In this document: positions 63,382 to 64,000 of the stretch, one piece after another
Layout of the letters: every line of letters starts with the position of its first letter
Numbering within the stretch: the first letter of the stretch is position 1
Source of the DNA: Vespula vulgaris
Taxonomy: Eukaryota > Arthropoda > Insecta > Hymenoptera > Vespidae
Assembly (NCBI RefSeq): GCF_905475345.1
Contig: NC_066594.1
Coordinates: 1,620,001 to 1,684,000, forward strand
Direction of reading: 5' to 3'
DNA length: 64,000 bases
The notes under the pieces: generated by a model
Database searches by the model: none
The model's input: the letters and a program-made list of their open reading frames with translations, nothing else
Told to the model about the DNA's origin: nothing
Translations under genes and position numbers: made by a program

Positions 63382-64000
63382 AAAAGATATAAAGAAGAGA
63401 TAAAGAAACCTAGTAAAATTTTCACTGAAAACTATTAGTTTTCTTTACCCTTAAACATGTAAAACACGGACAGTACAAGATGTTGTAATAATAAATATGA
63501 AATAAAAATGATAAAGGAAATAACGATTTAAAGGTAGCGTTACGAAATAATAATAATACCACCGTAAGAATAAATATGCGCGAACAAATAATCTTCGTTG
63601 ACAGAATTAACAAAGCTTGTGAATAATTATCAGTGATTAAATAATCGTTCGTTCCCGTAGCTAACAACCGGCACTAAGACGAAGATTATCTCGTTGAAGT
63701 GAAATGTTTATTCCTGCCACTGTTGTTCCATGGTACACCTCCATGGTTAGATAATATCGTTTCATGATTACCGAAATTTATAGTCTTACTTTTATTATAC
63801 ACTAAGATCAACACTGGTAAGTACTAAATATGCATTTGAAAGATTTATAATTGCTAATATATGATAATACCTTTTATGTATTCATATGAATAAGAAACTT
63901 CACTGGATACACGAAAAAAAAATAAAAAGAAATAATGATTTTCATTCACTTCACAATTTTTTCTCTTTCTTTTCTTTTCTTTTTTTTCTGTTTTCTCTTT

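Larger units (their letters stand above)
54677..64000. other. Gene-free right flank
   Basis: I see no coding exon. Content includes an (AC)n run at 55,193-55,220, (CT)n at 56,222-56,290, (GA)n at 56,484-56,532, (GATA)n at 58,851-58,880, (GA)n at 60,913-60,948, (AT)n at 62,878-62,914 and (GA)n at 63,340-63,372. Complex islands that could be regulatory or untranslated exons occur at 56,680-56,800, 58,430-58,530, 60,660-60,800 (with a CACGTG E-box at 60,783) and 62,460-62,580. Part may be 5' untranslated or upstream DNA of the BTB gene. Confidence 0.55.

Noticed and set aside
1..64000. tRNA or rRNA genes
   Set aside because: I saw no paired A- and B-box with a foldable cloverleaf and no rRNA-like sequence; a tRNAscan run would settle this.

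Overview
This is an AT-rich insect nuclear segment. It shows spliceosomal introns, very abundant (GA)n, (AT)n and (GATA)n microsatellites, a CYP4-clan cytochrome P450 tandem array, and a SELENOF homologue that uses cysteine instead of selenocysteine. CpG is not visibly depleted. Together these suggest a hymenopteran, perhaps an aculeate wasp, ant or bee. That placement is inference; no marker gene in the window proves it.

Layout. Positions 1-13,300 hold no gene I can support. They are (GA)n/(CT)n microsatellites separated by islands of more complex, GC-richer sequence that look like regulatory DNA: paired modules, a perfect 16-bp palindrome, and an inverted cluster of homeodomain cores. Near 13 kb the composition shifts to very AT-rich sequence, in which I see only an orphan P450-type 5' noncoding exon (15,057), diverged local repeats, and a candidate tiny three-exon gene on the minus strand (21,774-22,632) starting inside an NRF-1-type palindrome.

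Positions 24,218-46,405 form a head-to-tail CYP4-like array on the plus strand. It holds four intact genes, each with 12 coding exons that I could join in frame (517, 517, 516 and 516 aa). It also holds one truncated pseudogene with three in-frame UGA codons and a 1-nt deletion, one solo last exon, and one internally deleted relic whose haem-ligand Cys is Tyr. Exons, introns, a 5' noncoding exon, 3' flanks and CT-rich spacers recur between units. Several stretches look homogenised by gene conversion or recent duplication, most clearly between the last two intact genes.

Three minus-strand genes follow: a cysteine-form SELENOF (47,348-48,177, 4 exons, 155 aa), TSSC4 (48,656-49,426, 256 aa in one coding exon), and a BTB-BACK protein of the BTBD1/2/3/6 type (52,004-54,676, 5 exons, about 422 aa). 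A 129-bp hairpin MITE-like element lies between the last two. From 54,677 to the end I see no coding sequence, only microsatellites and a diverged tandem repeat.

The P450s are predicted ER-anchored monooxygenases for lipids or xenobiotics. SELENOF is a predicted ER-lumen oxidoreductase partner in glycoprotein quality control, TSSC4 a U5 snRNP assembly factor, and the BTB protein a likely CUL3 substrate adaptor. The last three are unrelated neighbours, not a pathway. I found no convincing new multi-gene system. The most informative content is the rapid birth, death and conversion of the P450 array.
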